A stretch of 55,015 bases of DNA from Halomonas sp. NO4 (GTDB taxonomy: Bacteria; Pseudomonadota; Gammaproteobacteria; Pseudomonadales; Halomonadaceae), in NCBI RefSeq assembly GCF_010994375.1, contig NZ_WHMA01000021.1, positions 1 to 55,015 of the forward strand, read 5' to 3'. The notes beneath the pieces were generated by a model. The model had not been told where the DNA came from and searched no databases. It was given only the letters and a program-made list of their open reading frames with translations. The translations under genes were made by a program, and so were the position numbers. Below, piece after piece: positions 16,757 through 25,532 of this stretch (position 1 is the first letter of the stretch; each line of letters opens with the position of its first letter).

Positions 16757-16949
16757 GGCAAGACAGTCCATCCGTTGGCTGGGATTGCCGTCATCCTGTC
16801 GCCTGCCAGGGTGCTGTGCAGCAGGAAACCATAAGAGCCGCACACGACGTTTATCTGTGCCAGTCCGCCGTAAATGACGCTGAAACAGACACGGAAATAC
16901 CGGCGTTCAGCCAAGCTCCGGCCGGTGGCTGTGGCCCTGCTGGGATGCC

Positions 16950-17642
16950 TCAGAGGTACTTCTTGAAGCTCCCCGTGGCGATGCTGACCAGCAGGCCAAA
17001 GAGTGCCGCGCAGGGCAGCAGGAAGGCGTTGGGGTGAATGGCAAAGGGCACGCTCAGGTAGAGCAGCCAGCCCACCACGAAGACCGGCGTGATGGCCCGC
17101 TTGGCATGGTGGTAGATGAAGGCGGACTCGCGCCCCGCGCCGAAGCGGCGCAGGTCACGCCGCACCAGGCCATCGACGAAGCCCACCAGGGCCGCCAGGG
17201 CGAAGAGCGGCGAGGTCAGCAGCAGGATGACCACCCGGGTCAAGGTCATCAGCGTGACGTAGAGCGCCGCCTGCACGTAGACGTGCAGGGTGCCGAGCCA
17301 GCCGCCGTGATGGGCGCTGGTCTCGAGCCAGGCCGATATCCCGCTCTTCACGAACAGCCAGTCGTAGGCGCTGCTGACCGCCCCCGTCGCCAGGGCGACC
17401 GGGTCCGAGACCAGCAGCGAGCGGGTGAAGGTGGTATCCAGCCGGGCCACCTCCGCTTCCAGGGTCTCCAGGGCATGCTGGGCCCCGGGCTGGCTCCACC
17501 ACTGCCAGTAGATCCCCGCCCATTCGATCAGCACCGACATCAACAGCGAGACCACCAGCACCGCCATGATCTGAAACGGCAGACCGAACAGCGTGGCCAT
17601 CCAGCCGCGTCGCGTTTCCTGGGCGCCCTCTGTCGTGGCCAT
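16950..17642 (-). CDS. ICE integral membrane protein PFL_4697 family (TIGR03747)
   Basis: This 230-residue inner-membrane protein has several hydrophobic helices, at about 20-42, 118-150, 178-198 and 206-225. Conserved-looking loops include GLVRRDLRRFGAGRESAF near 160-175. It follows TraD in related elements and is thought to work with the coupling protein, but its biochemical role is not established. Start and stop abut the neighbouring gene by one base. Confidence 0.84.
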   Translation of the reverse strand: MATTEGAQETRRGWMATLFGLPFQIMAVLVVSLLMSVLIEWAGIYWQWWSQPGAQHALETLEAEVARLDTTFTRSLLVSDPVALATGAVSSAYDWLFVKSGISAWLETSAHHGGWLGTLHVYVQAALYVTLMTLTRVVILLLTSPLFALAALVGFVDGLVRRDLRRFGAGRESAFIYHHAKRAITPVFVVGWLLYLSVPFAIHPNAFLLPCAALFGLLVSIATGSFKKYL

Positions 17643-17643
17643 C

Positions 17644-17934
17644 TCAGTGCACCCTCACCGGTGTCAGCGAGCAGAGCAGCGACCAGCGGCGGTCGTGGTA
17701 GTGCAGAATCAGCCGCCCCTCATGGGGGTGCTCGCCCTGCTCCCACACCGGCGAGAGCCCCTTGCGATAGGCGCGCTGGGTCAGCTCGACGCGGTCGATC
17801 CCGATGACCACGTAGTCGAGCAGCCCGAACAGGGCCTGAGGCAGTTCACTCAGGGAGCCGCTCTCCAGGGAGACACTGGAGACGATAGCGGTTGCCGCGG
17901 TATCAGGCGTCATGGGCGTTGTCTCGATGATCAT
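17644..17934 (-). CDS. Small hypothetical protein in the traD operon
   Basis: A 96-residue frame starts at ATG 17934 behind GGAGA and overlaps the end of traD by 32 bp; an ATG at 17913 is an alternative. The second half is the better conserved-looking part (LLDYVVIGIDRVELTQRAYR, then RLILHYHDRRWSLL), and no signal peptide or membrane helix is evident. I do not recognise a domain. Its position between traD and PFL_4697 suggests a small cytoplasmic accessory of the coupling complex. Confidence 0.65.
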   Translation of the reverse strand: MIIETTPMTPDTAATAIVSSVSLESGSLSELPQALFGLLDYVVIGIDRVELTQRAYRKGLSPVWEQGEHPHEGRLILHYHDRRWSLLCSLTPVRVH

Positions 17935-20170
17935 CGCGGTTCTCCATCTCTTGAGCCAGCGGCCACTCGTCGAGCAGCTGATCCTCGGCCTCTTCCCCCT
18001 GCCGGAGCGCTCTGTTCGCTTCCTCCGGCACACGCGGCGGCACCTGGGCATCGCTTCCCCGCACCGAGAGTTCAGCCCCCAGATCGCCCAGCTCCAGGTT
18101 CACCGGCGGCGGCATCACCGCGGTCCACCACTGCTCGCCGGTGGTGTAGTCGCGCTTCATGCGCTCGGCCAGCTCGGCGATGCTGCCGGGAATGTCCTCG
18201 TGCTTATCGGCCAGCGGCAGCGGCATGCGTACCTTCCAGAGCTGGCCGCCCTCGAGCAGGGCAAAGGCCTGCCCCTTGGGCAGTGAGACCACGTCCGCCG
18301 GCTCGATCATCGGCACCTGCACGGTGCTGATGCGGTCGCCGCCGGAGCTGGTGAAGTCGATATCGTTGGCGATGTCGCTGGAGTCGGAGGCCATGCTGAC
18401 CAGCATGCGGCTGGCCACGTTGACCTGGCGCAGCTGCCGGGTCAGCAGCTCGGCGGTCTTCTCCTCGCGCACCCGCAGCATGACCAGGTTGTTGAAGTTG
18501 CCGACCACCTGGCCGGCCTTGGCGGCATTGCCGATCCGCGCCTCGATGTCGGAGAGGGTCTGGGTGTAGGCGGTGACCTGGATGCCGGCGCCGCCGCCCT
18601 TGTTGATGAGCGGGATGAACTCGTCGCCCATCAGCTCGTTGAACTCGTCGCAGTGCAAGTTGATCGGCACCTTGCCCATGCGCTTGCCGTTCACCGCCGG
18701 CAGGCCGTCGTCGATGCCGTGCTTGTAGATATGCCCAGCCACCGAGACCAGGTCGGCGAACATGGAGTTGCCCACCGCCTGGGCCACCTCGAAGTCGCTC
18801 ATGGCATCCAGGCCCACGTAGACGATGCCGCGCTTCCGGATGATCTGCTGCCAGTCGATGATCGGCCTGGGGTCTTCGATGTCGTCGTAGTCCGGCGAGA
18901 GCAGCTCGGCGATACGCCCGGTGGTCAGCTTCTCCAGCAGCGGCAGGAGGGAGGCCACGATCTTGTCGAAGTAGGTCTTGTCGTAACGCACGGCGCTGCG
19001 CAGCCCCTCGAGCACGGCATCCACCACCTTGACCTGCTGCAGGTACTGCTCGATCGCCACTACCCGCTTGTCGCGCCCTTGAAACTGGCGGGGGATGTTC
19101 TTGTCGTTGAGCTTGCCCTCGATGGTGGTGATGCGCTCCCAGGCGTGCTGGTCGTGGCGGGTCAGGGTCTGCTGGGCGTACTCGATCATCAGCCCGTCGA
19201 TGTTCACCACGTCCGAGAGGATCTGCTCATAGGTGGGGCGCTGCCCCAGGGCATGACGGGCCCGGGCCACGATGTTGACGAAACGCCAGGCGAACTCGCG
19301 GAAGGCGGCGCTGTTGCCCTCCCCGGAGAGCTGGCCGGCGAGCCGGGTGGCCACCTCGGAGATGCGCCCGAAGCGGCCCACGGCGTTGTAGCGTGCCGAG
19401 ATATCCGGCCAGCCCAGGTGGAAGACGTAGAAGGCGTCGCCGCGGCCCGCCCGCTGCGCCTCGGCATACATGCGGATCATCAGGTCGGCATCGCCCTTGG
19501 GGTCGAAGGCGATCACCACGTCGCCGCGATGGATGTCCTGAGTGATCAGGATCTCGGCGAGCCGGGTCTTGCCCACCCGGGTCGTGCCCTCTACCAGGGT
19601 GTGGCCGACCCGCTCGCCCAGGGGCAGGTAGACGTCGCGCTCCTTCCACTCCACGGCATGCAGTGCCGCCATGCCGCCCACAGGCGGCAGCGGGCGCACC
19701 GGGTTCCAGGGCACATCGGCGGCGAGCAGCTTCACCAGCGGCCGACCGGCCCCATAGCGTTCCAGCCGATTCTCCAGTTCACGGGCCACGCGGTAGGCCG
19801 GCCCTGGGCGCAGATAGCGCTGCACGTGAGGCTGCTGGCTCTCATGCAGCCGCTGGGTGTGGCGCGCCTCCCACTTGAAGCCCTTGCCCATCCACAGCAG
19901 CCGCTGGCTGACCGGAATCTGCAGGCTGCGCAGCGCGAAGCGCGGCAGGCGCTTCATGTTGCGACGGTAGCACAGCACCACCCAGGCTTGCCGGGCACGC
20001 CACAGCCCGAAGGCAGAAAAGCCCGCCGCCATGCCGTAACCCACGCTCGGCGACAGGGCCAGGGACCAGGGCGCCATGATGCAGAGCACCGCACAGGCCA
20101 GGCAGACCAGGGCGGTGTTGAGCTCTACCGCCGGGCGCAGCAGCGCCTCCAGGGGGTGTGTCTGGTTCAT
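17903..20170 (-). CDS. traD: Conjugative coupling protein TraD (SXT/TOL subfamily, TIGR03743)
   Basis: This 755-residue type IV coupling protein recruits the relaxase-DNA complex to the channel. Two N-terminal membrane helices lie at about 18-60. Walker A (EGTTRVGKTRLAE) lies near residue 198. Walker B-like sequence (LHCDEFNELMGDEF) lies near 510. The C-terminus is acidic. ATG 20170 is 9 bp from the preceding stop. All nucleotide-binding motifs appear intact, so this step of transfer could be functional. Confidence 0.93.
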   Translation of the reverse strand: MNQTHPLEALLRPAVELNTALVCLACAVLCIMAPWSLALSPSVGYGMAAGFSAFGLWRARQAWVVLCYRRNMKRLPRFALRSLQIPVSQRLLWMGKGFKWEARHTQRLHESQQPHVQRYLRPGPAYRVARELENRLERYGAGRPLVKLLAADVPWNPVRPLPPVGGMAALHAVEWKERDVYLPLGERVGHTLVEGTTRVGKTRLAEILITQDIHRGDVVIAFDPKGDADLMIRMYAEAQRAGRGDAFYVFHLGWPDISARYNAVGRFGRISEVATRLAGQLSGEGNSAAFREFAWRFVNIVARARHALGQRPTYEQILSDVVNIDGLMIEYAQQTLTRHDQHAWERITTIEGKLNDKNIPRQFQGRDKRVVAIEQYLQQVKVVDAVLEGLRSAVRYDKTYFDKIVASLLPLLEKLTTGRIAELLSPDYDDIEDPRPIIDWQQIIRKRGIVYVGLDAMSDFEVAQAVGNSMFADLVSVAGHIYKHGIDDGLPAVNGKRMGKVPINLHCDEFNELMGDEFIPLINKGGGAGIQVTAYTQTLSDIEARIGNAAKAGQVVGNFNNLVMLRVREEKTAELLTRQLRQVNVASRMLVSMASDSSDIANDIDFTSSGGDRISTVQVPMIEPADVVSLPKGQAFALLEGGQLWKVRMPLPLADKHEDIPGSIAELAERMKRDYTTGEQWWTAVMPPPVNLELGDLGAELSVRGSDAQVPPRVPEEANRALRQGEEAEDQLLDEWPLAQEMENRDDHRDNAHDA

Positions 20171-20179
20171 CGCACGCTC

Positions 20180-20761
20180 CTATTGCTCCAGCCCTTGGGC
20201 GGTCACCAGCACCGGGTAGTGGGCCAGGCCCAGCCGCTGGGCCAGGTCGTCCCCCGGCGTGGGTCGCAGCTCGAGCCCCGGCGCCGCCTCGCGCAGGCGC
20301 TCAAGCCCCTCGGGCGTGGCCACCTCGACGATCAGCCCCACCGCGTTGAGCTCGCGCAGGATCTCTCCGCGGGCCTCCAGCCAGCGCAGCGACAGTGCAT
20401 CATCCCCGACCAGGAAGAAGGGCGTCATGCGGCTCGGTAGCTCCAGCGGGCGAAAGCGCACCTCGCCGGGCGACAGCCGCTCACTGCTGACCGGCAGCAT
20501 ATCCGCCTCGCTGAACGGCACCGGCGCACGCGGATCCGGCGCATAGCCCTCCTCCTCCGGCACGTCGGCCATGCCGATGGCAACGAAGTAGGGGCGGGCT
20601 GGCTCCCCGCCATGGTCGGCGAGCACCTCCAGAGCAGGGCGCTCGGCCAGGGACATCCGGGGGATCGTCTCCGCCTGGGCACTGGCTGCGGCGAGCCCGA
20701 GAACCAGTCCGAGCCCCGTCACGGCGTACAGTACTCGGCGATAGCATTCACGCTGCAGCAT
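20180..20761 (-). CDS. ICE protein PFL_4695 family (TIGR03765)
   Basis: This 193-residue exported protein has a signal peptide (YAVTGLGLVLGLAAASAQA, cleavage near residue 30). Its C-terminal half (LREAAPGLELRPTPGDDLA, then YPVLVTAQGLEQ) has the alternating pattern of the family, which is always encoded directly upstream of TraD. Its function is unknown; a periplasmic role in mating-channel assembly is inferred from the signal peptide and context. Confidence 0.84.
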   Translation of the reverse strand: MLQRECYRRVLYAVTGLGLVLGLAAASAQAETIPRMSLAERPALEVLADHGGEPARPYFVAIGMADVPEEEGYAPDPRAPVPFSEADMLPVSSERLSPGEVRFRPLELPSRMTPFFLVGDDALSLRWLEARGEILRELNAVGLIVEVATPEGLERLREAAPGLELRPTPGDDLAQRLGLAHYPVLVTAQGLEQ

Positions 20762-20775
20762 CAGTCGAATCTCCC

Positions 20776-21345
20776 TCAGTTGGCTGCCAGCTGCCGCTGG
20801 CGAGACGTTCTCAGCCGCTCGAGCTCAGCGGCGACGATGCGGCGATAGCGGGCCGCCGGCTCCCCGCCGGCGGGACGGTGGTAGCGCCCGGCCGCCTGCA
20901 CCCAGTCGCCGGTGGCATCAAAGTGGCCGCGCAGCAGGCGCGCCGCTTCCTCCAGGTTGGCGTAGGGATCCAGGGCATCGCAGGGTTGAGTAAAGCGCTT
21001 GCCGGCACCAAACAGCTGAGGCTGCCAGCGCACATTAAGCTGGGTGATTCCCACGTCCACGACGCGGGTCTCCTGCAGGGCCAACGTCAGCGCCTCGCAG
21101 GCCGCCTGGCGGGTCGCGAAATGAGAGCCCTCCCCCGCCACGTTCAGGGTCCATGGCCAGGGCCGGCGCCCCGCCTTCAAGCTGACCACCGATTCCGCGG
21201 TGGCCACCGCGTAGAGCACTTCGGGCGGGACCTGATGCAGGCTGGCGGCATCGAAGTAGGCCGGCGGCACCGGTGATGCCGTAGCCGGCGATGACAGCAC
21301 TGCCAGGCCAATCGCCATACTCCCCATCCAATGCTTCAGCCTCAT
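20776..21345 (-). CDS. Lytic transglycosylase of the conjugation system
   Basis: This 189-residue periplasmic SLT-type muramidase should open the peptidoglycan for the conjugation channel, like VirB1. A signal peptide covers residues 1-24. The catalytic Glu lies in VATAES near residue 50. GITQLNVRWQP (about 100) and a Tyr-containing AAGRYHRP (about 155) match the family's later motifs. I chose ATG 21345, preceded by GGGAGG, over an upstream GTG. It sits between TIGR03759 and PFL_4695 genes, the usual order. Confidence 0.86.
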   Translation of the reverse strand: MRLKHWMGSMAIGLAVLSSPATASPVPPAYFDAASLHQVPPEVLYAVATAESVVSLKAGRRPWPWTLNVAGEGSHFATRQAACEALTLALQETRVVDVGITQLNVRWQPQLFGAGKRFTQPCDALDPYANLEEAARLLRGHFDATGDWVQAAGRYHRPAGGEPAARYRRIVAAELERLRTSRQRQLAAN

Positions 21346-21359
21346 GCCTACCCCCTCCC

Positions 21360-22103
21360 TCACCTGGGATAGACCTGGGGCAGTGACCTCGCGGCAATGC
21401 CGCGCTCGGGGTCCGGCTGGCCGTGGTTGAGGGTGATATTTCTTGCCCGCACGCGGTCAGCCGGCACGCCCACTCGACGCGCCCAGTCGCGTATCACCGC
21501 GTCGTCGCCGTCACTGTCGAGCACGAAGATGTCCATCTGGGCGCCCTGTGCCATCAGCTCGCTGACGGTGCTGTCACAGCGCTCGCACTCCTCGGCCGCC
21601 ACGTACACCGTCAGGCGGGCCTGTAGTGCGCCCTCATCGGTAAAGTGAAATGCCGAGCGCGGCCGCAGGGTGAACTCATCCACGGGCATCTCATCGGGGT
21701 AGAGGCGCTGCCAGGCCTCGTCGTAGGCGCGCTGGAAGGCCAGCTCACGCTCGGTGCGAGCGCGCTCCACCTCCACCAGCAGCTCCGCATAGCGGCGGCG
21801 CTCCTCGGCGCTGCGTGCCTCGACGCCGAGTGCGGTGATGGGATCCAAGTTGGGCGACCAGATCCCCCGAGGCCCCTCCATCAGCGACTCATAACGCTCC
21901 CAATCACGCTCGGTCAGCCTCCAGGCCTCGGCCTGCTCCGTGCGCGTGCGAGTTCGCTCGCTCTCGAGCATCCGCTGCGCCTCCTGAATCACGCCGGAGG
22001 CATCGGGGCGGCTCTCCGGGATGGACTGGGCATAGGCCTGGCTCCCCAGCAGCGTCATAGCCACGGTCGCCAAAGGCAGGGCAGCGCGTTGCATGAATGT
22101 CAT
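21360..22103 (-). CDS. ICE protein TIGR03759 (PFL_4693) family
   Basis: This 247-residue exported protein has a signal peptide (residues 1-25, ending AYA), a helical charged middle (about 40-130) and a thioredoxin-like C-terminal half with a CERC pair (AAEECERCDS, about 165). The start ATG 22103 follows GGAG with 8-base spacing. The CxxC-bearing fold suggests a redox or disulfide-handling role in the periplasm, but the family's function is not known to me. Confidence 0.84.
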   Translation of the reverse strand: MTFMQRAALPLATVAMTLLGSQAYAQSIPESRPDASGVIQEAQRMLESERTRTRTEQAEAWRLTERDWERYESLMEGPRGIWSPNLDPITALGVEARSAEERRRYAELLVEVERARTERELAFQRAYDEAWQRLYPDEMPVDEFTLRPRSAFHFTDEGALQARLTVYVAAEECERCDSTVSELMAQGAQMDIFVLDSDGDDAVIRDWARRVGVPADRVRARNITLNHGQPDPERGIAARSLPQVYPR

Positions 22104-22122
22104 CGCAGGATCTCCGGTGGCA

Positions 22123-22893
22123 TCAGGGAATCTGTACGTCGACCGAGTGGCCGTTGTGGCGGAAGACCACGTGGGAGCCGCGAATCGCCGACAGCTCCCA
22201 GCCATCCTGGCGATCGCCCACGCCCAGCAGCCGGATGTCGCGCAGGCTCGACAGGCCGTTGGGTGACACGCCCACATAGGGGTGGCCACCGCGGGACTCG
22301 ACGCCGGTGACCTGGAACGGAGGAGACGGCGGGGCCGCTGACCGCGGCGCCTGGCTTGCAGGTGCCGGGCGTGGCGCGGCCTGCTGACGCTGGTTCTGCT
22401 CGAGGCGCTCGCTCAGCGTCTGGATCTGCTCGTTCTGGGCGGTGACGCGCAGGTTAAGCTCGCTATCCAGGCGGCTCAGCTCCTCGGCCAGCCCAGCGAG
22501 GCGGGGCTCGAGCTGCTCCAGCTGAGCTTGCTTGGCAGCGATGCCGGCAGCGCTTTCCTTAACTCGCTGCTCGGCCAGTTCGAGGCGCTGATCCAGGTCC
22601 GTCAGGCGCTGCTCCAGAGTGGCCTGTTGGGACTCTACCCGAGCCAGTACCTCCTCTAGGGGCACCACCGCCCGCTGCACCTGGGACTGCACCAGGGATT
22701 CCGCCGCCACCTCGTCGGGAGCCGGTCTCAACAGCAGGGCCCCTGACACCACAGCGCCGACCAGGCTGACCGCCAGCAGGCCATAGAGGGCCTTCCTGCC
22801 GCCCTTCCCTGCTCCTCGCTTACCGCGGTGCTTCGCAGAGGAGGCAGGACCAATCGGCTTGTGGTCGGGCGACAGCTCAGTGGGCTCACTCAT
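22123..22893 (-). CDS. Membrane-anchored coiled-coil conjugation protein
   Basis: This 256-residue protein has a basic N-terminus, one membrane helix (about 35-55, ALYGLLAVSLVGAVVSGALL), a long periplasmic coiled coil (about 75-165) and a Pro/Ala linker. It ends in a small beta-rich domain (about 190-256, with HPYVGVSPNG and VVFRHNGHSVDVQIP) reminiscent of PilP-type domains. It overlaps the PilL gene by 8 bp. It probably spans from inner membrane to periplasm in the ICE pilus or channel. The specific family name is not certain. Confidence 0.75.
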   Translation of the reverse strand: MSEPTELSPDHKPIGPASSAKHRGKRGAGKGGRKALYGLLAVSLVGAVVSGALLLRPAPDEVAAESLVQSQVQRAVVPLEEVLARVESQQATLEQRLTDLDQRLELAEQRVKESAAGIAAKQAQLEQLEPRLAGLAEELSRLDSELNLRVTAQNEQIQTLSERLEQNQRQQAAPRPAPASQAPRSAAPPSPPFQVTGVESRGGHPYVGVSPNGLSSLRDIRLLGVGDRQDGWELSAIRGSHVVFRHNGHSVDVQIP

Positions 22894-23530
22894 CGCTCAC
22901 CTCCGCCACCGTCACGCTGCTCTCGTCACGGCTGTCGTCGTCATGGCCAGGCACGTAGCGGATATCCCGCACCTGATAGCAGACCTCTCTTGCCACCGGG
23001 TCGACCTCCAGCTCCCAGGCATCGCCGCCCAGCACCTGCAGGGCCTCGCGCAGCGGCATGGGGCCCAGCCGGTAGTGGGCCGCCGGTAGCGGCTTACGAT
23101 AGAGGGTGCGCTGAGCGGGACCGGGTGCCGGACATAGCGAGTAGCCGGTATAGCGCAGGGTGTGATGCAGCGCGTCTTCCACGGTGGTGGTCATGGAAGC
23201 GGGAATACGCACGTCAATGGTCTGCTCCATGAGGTGGCGCTGGCCCAGCGAGGCTTGAGTCGCCACCAGCTGGTAGCGCCCGGTGCGAATCACCTCGACG
23301 GAAGGCAGCTCGTCGCTATAGATGTCCGGTGTCACGGCCTCGGTTGTCGGCGGGTTGAGGCCGGTGATCACTGCCCGATGCCGCTCGCCGTCTACGTCGA
23401 AGTACGGCAGCGAGAGCACCAGAGAGTCGGCGTTCGATGGTTCGGGAGTCTGTTGAGGCTGATGGGCACAGCCTGCCAGCAGCGTGGTGGCGATCAGCGC
23501 AGCGGTCGAGAGAGTGGGAAGGTTGATCAT
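22886..23530 (-). CDS. PilL-type lipoprotein of PFGI-1-class ICEs
   Basis: This 214-residue protein has a lipoprotein signal (LIATTLLAGCAHQ). An RYQLVATQAS segment (about 85-95) and a C-terminal part (RLGPMPLREALQVLGG, then VDPVAREVCYQVRDI) are typical of the PilL proteins that open the conjugation operon in this class. I chose ATG 23530 with GAGG 6 bases upstream; the frame's earlier TTG is unlikely. The full type IV pilus set found in PFGI-1 and PAPI-1 is not present next to it. Confidence 0.85.
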   Translation of the reverse strand: MINLPTLSTAALIATTLLAGCAHQPQQTPEPSNADSLVLSLPYFDVDGERHRAVITGLNPPTTEAVTPDIYSDELPSVEVIRTGRYQLVATQASLGQRHLMEQTIDVRIPASMTTTVEDALHHTLRYTGYSLCPAPGPAQRTLYRKPLPAAHYRLGPMPLREALQVLGGDAWELEVDPVAREVCYQVRDIRYVPGHDDDSRDESSVTVAEVSDE

Positions 23531-23631
23531 GCGTTGCCTCAAGGGAGTCCATTCAATGGCGTTGAGGCAGGAGGTTCTCGGGTTTGCGGGGGCGGGTCGA
23601 TTGGAAAGCGTAATCAGGCGGGGGAAGGAAA

Positions 23632-23652
23632 AACGCCCCGGGGTGGGGCGTT
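23632..23652 (-). terminator. Intrinsic terminator after the STY4534-family gene
   Basis: The stem aacgcccc/ggggcgtt (8 bp, 5-base loop) is followed on the minus strand by a run of five T (GGGGCGTTTTTC). It lies 85 bp downstream of the STY4534-family stop and upstream of the PilL gene, separating the replication and conjugation modules. Confidence 0.75.
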
Positions 23653-23737
23653 CTTCGCGGGTTGACGATCGTCAATGCAGGGGCATGACGTGGCGGGGTC
23701 ATTCCCGCCAGGGTGAGGTTGATCGAAGCGCTGTGGA

Positions 23738-24271
23738 TCAGTGCATGGCCGGCGAATCGAAGGAGCCGGCCGCTTCTCCAGCGTGGGCAGCGGCGTAGCC
23801 GTTGCCTGCTTCAGGCGGCTCCGCTGAGGCAGCGGATCTGTCGTTGCTGGCACCCTGATCGTCGCGGCGGGGCGCCTGGTAAACCATCTCGCCGTTCACC
23901 TTGATCCAGCTGATGAACAGCAGGCGCGCCTTGAGACTGACGCCGGTCTGGCCAGCCTTGTCGCCTCTGGAGAAGACGAAGGTGTCCGTCCAGAGATCGC
24001 CCAGCTTGAAGCCCACCAGCACTTTGCGGCCCTGATACACCGCCTGACGGCAGCGTTTGACGAGCGCTTCGGCCTCACGGCCGCTGATCCGACAGTCGAA
24101 GCGGGTGTAGCCCACATCGTCTGCGGGGCCATTCAGGGCCGCGATATCGCATGCCCAGAACGCGTCTCCACGCTTCGGCTTTACCTCCCGGATGCGGTTG
24201 AGATAGCCAAGGCCAGTGATATGCAGATCGAAGAAGCCAGTAGTGGCACTCTGGTGAGTGGTGTCCGTCAT
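23738..24271 (-). CDS. STY4534-family (DUF3577) ICE replication-associated protein
   Basis: This 177-residue protein begins with the family's characteristic stretch (FFDLHITGLGYLNRIREV near residues 13-30, then FWACDIAALNGP). The C-terminal 45 residues are low-complexity (Ala, Gly, Ser and Pro). It may be an OB-fold single-strand-binding-like protein, since members sit with ssb and topB genes, but this is inference. ATG 24271 follows GAGGAG. It is the last gene of its unit before the terminator at 23632-23652. Confidence 0.82.
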   Translation of the reverse strand: MTDTTHQSATTGFFDLHITGLGYLNRIREVKPKRGDAFWACDIAALNGPADDVGYTRFDCRISGREAEALVKRCRQAVYQGRKVLVGFKLGDLWTDTFVFSRGDKAGQTGVSLKARLLFISWIKVNGEMVYQAPRRDDQGASNDRSAASAEPPEAGNGYAAAHAGEAAGSFDSPAMH

Positions 24272-24376
24272 GGTGTGTCTCCTCGGTGGGTTGCAGTTTG
24301 CGCCCGGGAGACACTCGCCCCCTCTGGGAAGTCGAATGGCTTCCCGGGTGGGCAAGGGGTGGATTCAGGCGCTGGC

Positions 24377-24652
24377 TCAGCCCATCAGCACGCAGTGGTG
24401 CCGAGAGCCCGCCAGGTTGGTATGGCAGCAGTCGCAGGATGATGTCGAGAACGCTTCGTCTTGCTCGCTATCGCCAACGACGAGGAAGTTCCCGTTGCGC
24501 TGCGCTGCGGCGATGGAGTGACGCACCTCCCGCTCGCGGGCGGCGGCGCTCTCTTCATCCAGGAAGTGATCCAGCCCGGTGGCATCGTCATTGGCGATGA
24601 TCATCAGGCAGTCGTCACAGACCATGACACGGTCGTCGACAATCGTGGCCAT
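24377..24652 (-). CDS. Small cysteine-rich ICE protein
   Basis: A 91-residue protein starts at ATG 24652 behind GGAGG. It contains CDDC at residues 12-15 and a second CDCC cluster at about 73-76 followed by a His-rich tail (GSRHHC), so a metal site is likely. Proteins like this recur in this ICE class between topB and the STY4534 gene, but I know no function. The longer open frame upstream is rejected, because it is low-complexity and has no suitable start signal. Confidence 0.7.
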   Translation of the reverse strand: MATIVDDRVMVCDDCLMIIANDDATGLDHFLDEESAAAREREVRHSIAAAQRNGNFLVVGDSEQDEAFSTSSCDCCHTNLAGSRHHCVLMG

Positions 24653-24668
24653 GGGGCATTCCTCCAGG

Positions 24669-24690
24669 TTCCAGGGGGTCCGCCCCCTGG
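24669..24690. repeat. Short perfect hairpin upstream of the small cysteine-rich gene
   Basis: The arms ccaggggg and cccccctgg-type complement (24671-24678 and 24683-24690) are perfect around a 4-base loop. The hairpin lies directly before the ribosome-binding site of the gene starting at 24652, so it could attenuate or regulate that gene. Confidence 0.5.
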
Positions 24691-25190
24691 GGAGGCATCT
24701 CCCCGAATGGGTGGTAGCAGTGGCATCCAGCCCTGATGGGCGGCCTCGTTTCGGGATGCGCGAGGCCTTGGGAGGTGGCGTACCGCCAAGCGGCGCACCC
24801 TTGAAACGCCTGGGTGCCTGGGGTGTCTCGGTTGGAGCCGGTCGAGACCACCGGGCCGCCAGCGGCGGCACTTGCCTACTGGGAGGCTGCCTGTCACCTC
24901 GGCAGCACTTCCTCAATATCCCCACTCGCAAGACGCGGCACGCCACGTCTTGGGATTGAAGACCATAGAGGGCATCAATAGGGTCGTCGCCGTACCGACA
25001 AGCACCAGGATGTCCGCCATGCAACTGGAGCCAAGGCATGTCCCTCGTTGCCATGCTTCGCTCACGGTGGCACCCGAATCTCTTCGCGGACGCATTCGGT
25101 CAATCAAGCACAGATCCCTGTACAAAGGGCTCCCGTTGGTGATGCGGCGGGCTCCGCAGAAGGGCAGGCGTTTCCAGCGTGGAAACGTCA

Positions 25191-25235
25191 ACCGGCCTGC
25201 CGGCTACCCTGGATCAAGGTAGCTGGCAGGCCGGT
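25191..25235. repeat. Long inverted repeat in the noncoding region downstream of topB
   Basis: The arms 25191-25208 and 25218-25235 are 18 bp each with a single mismatch, separated by 9 bases. A second hairpin (7-bp arms, 25169-25175 and 25181-25187) lies immediately beside it. Neither is followed by a T-run, so a simple terminator is less likely. Confidence 0.75.
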
Positions 25236-25532
25236 CGTCGTATGAGACAGGTGGCCAACCAACCAAGCTGGCCTAGGACTAAGGAACCTCGAACCCCGAC
25301 TGTTGATGATGCAGTGTGAGCCGTAAAGGCTGGATGGGGCGTATTCGTCGCGCGAGGTGCGAATACTTCGGGGGAATGAGCGTTGGCGCTCAAAGGGCGT
25401 TGCGTGATGACCGTCAGCAACCAACGGGGTGTATTCATATTATTGAGGCTGCCCTCTCCACGGTCAAGGCGATACCGCTTTACGCCTGCTATCGGAGCCC
25501 TTCCTGGGCGCCTTATCGCGCAGCATTCCCTT

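Larger units (their letters stand above)
24653..25532. other. 880-bp noncoding region with several hairpins (candidate oriT or origin)
   Basis: No gene with a credible start and composition is found here. The region instead holds several inverted repeats: 24671-24690, 24930-24951 (aagacg arms), 25169-25187 (cgtttcc/ggaaacg), 25191-25235 (18-bp arms with one mismatch), 25341-25366 (gtattcg/cgaatac) and a small one at 25378-25391. It lies between topB and the small cysteine-rich gene. Dense hairpins in a long noncoding gap are typical of transfer or replication origins. Confidence 0.45.

Noticed and set aside
18653..20440. 595-codon plus-strand open frame opposite traD
   Set aside because: It is antisense to an intact coupling protein with Walker motifs; no recognisable domain.
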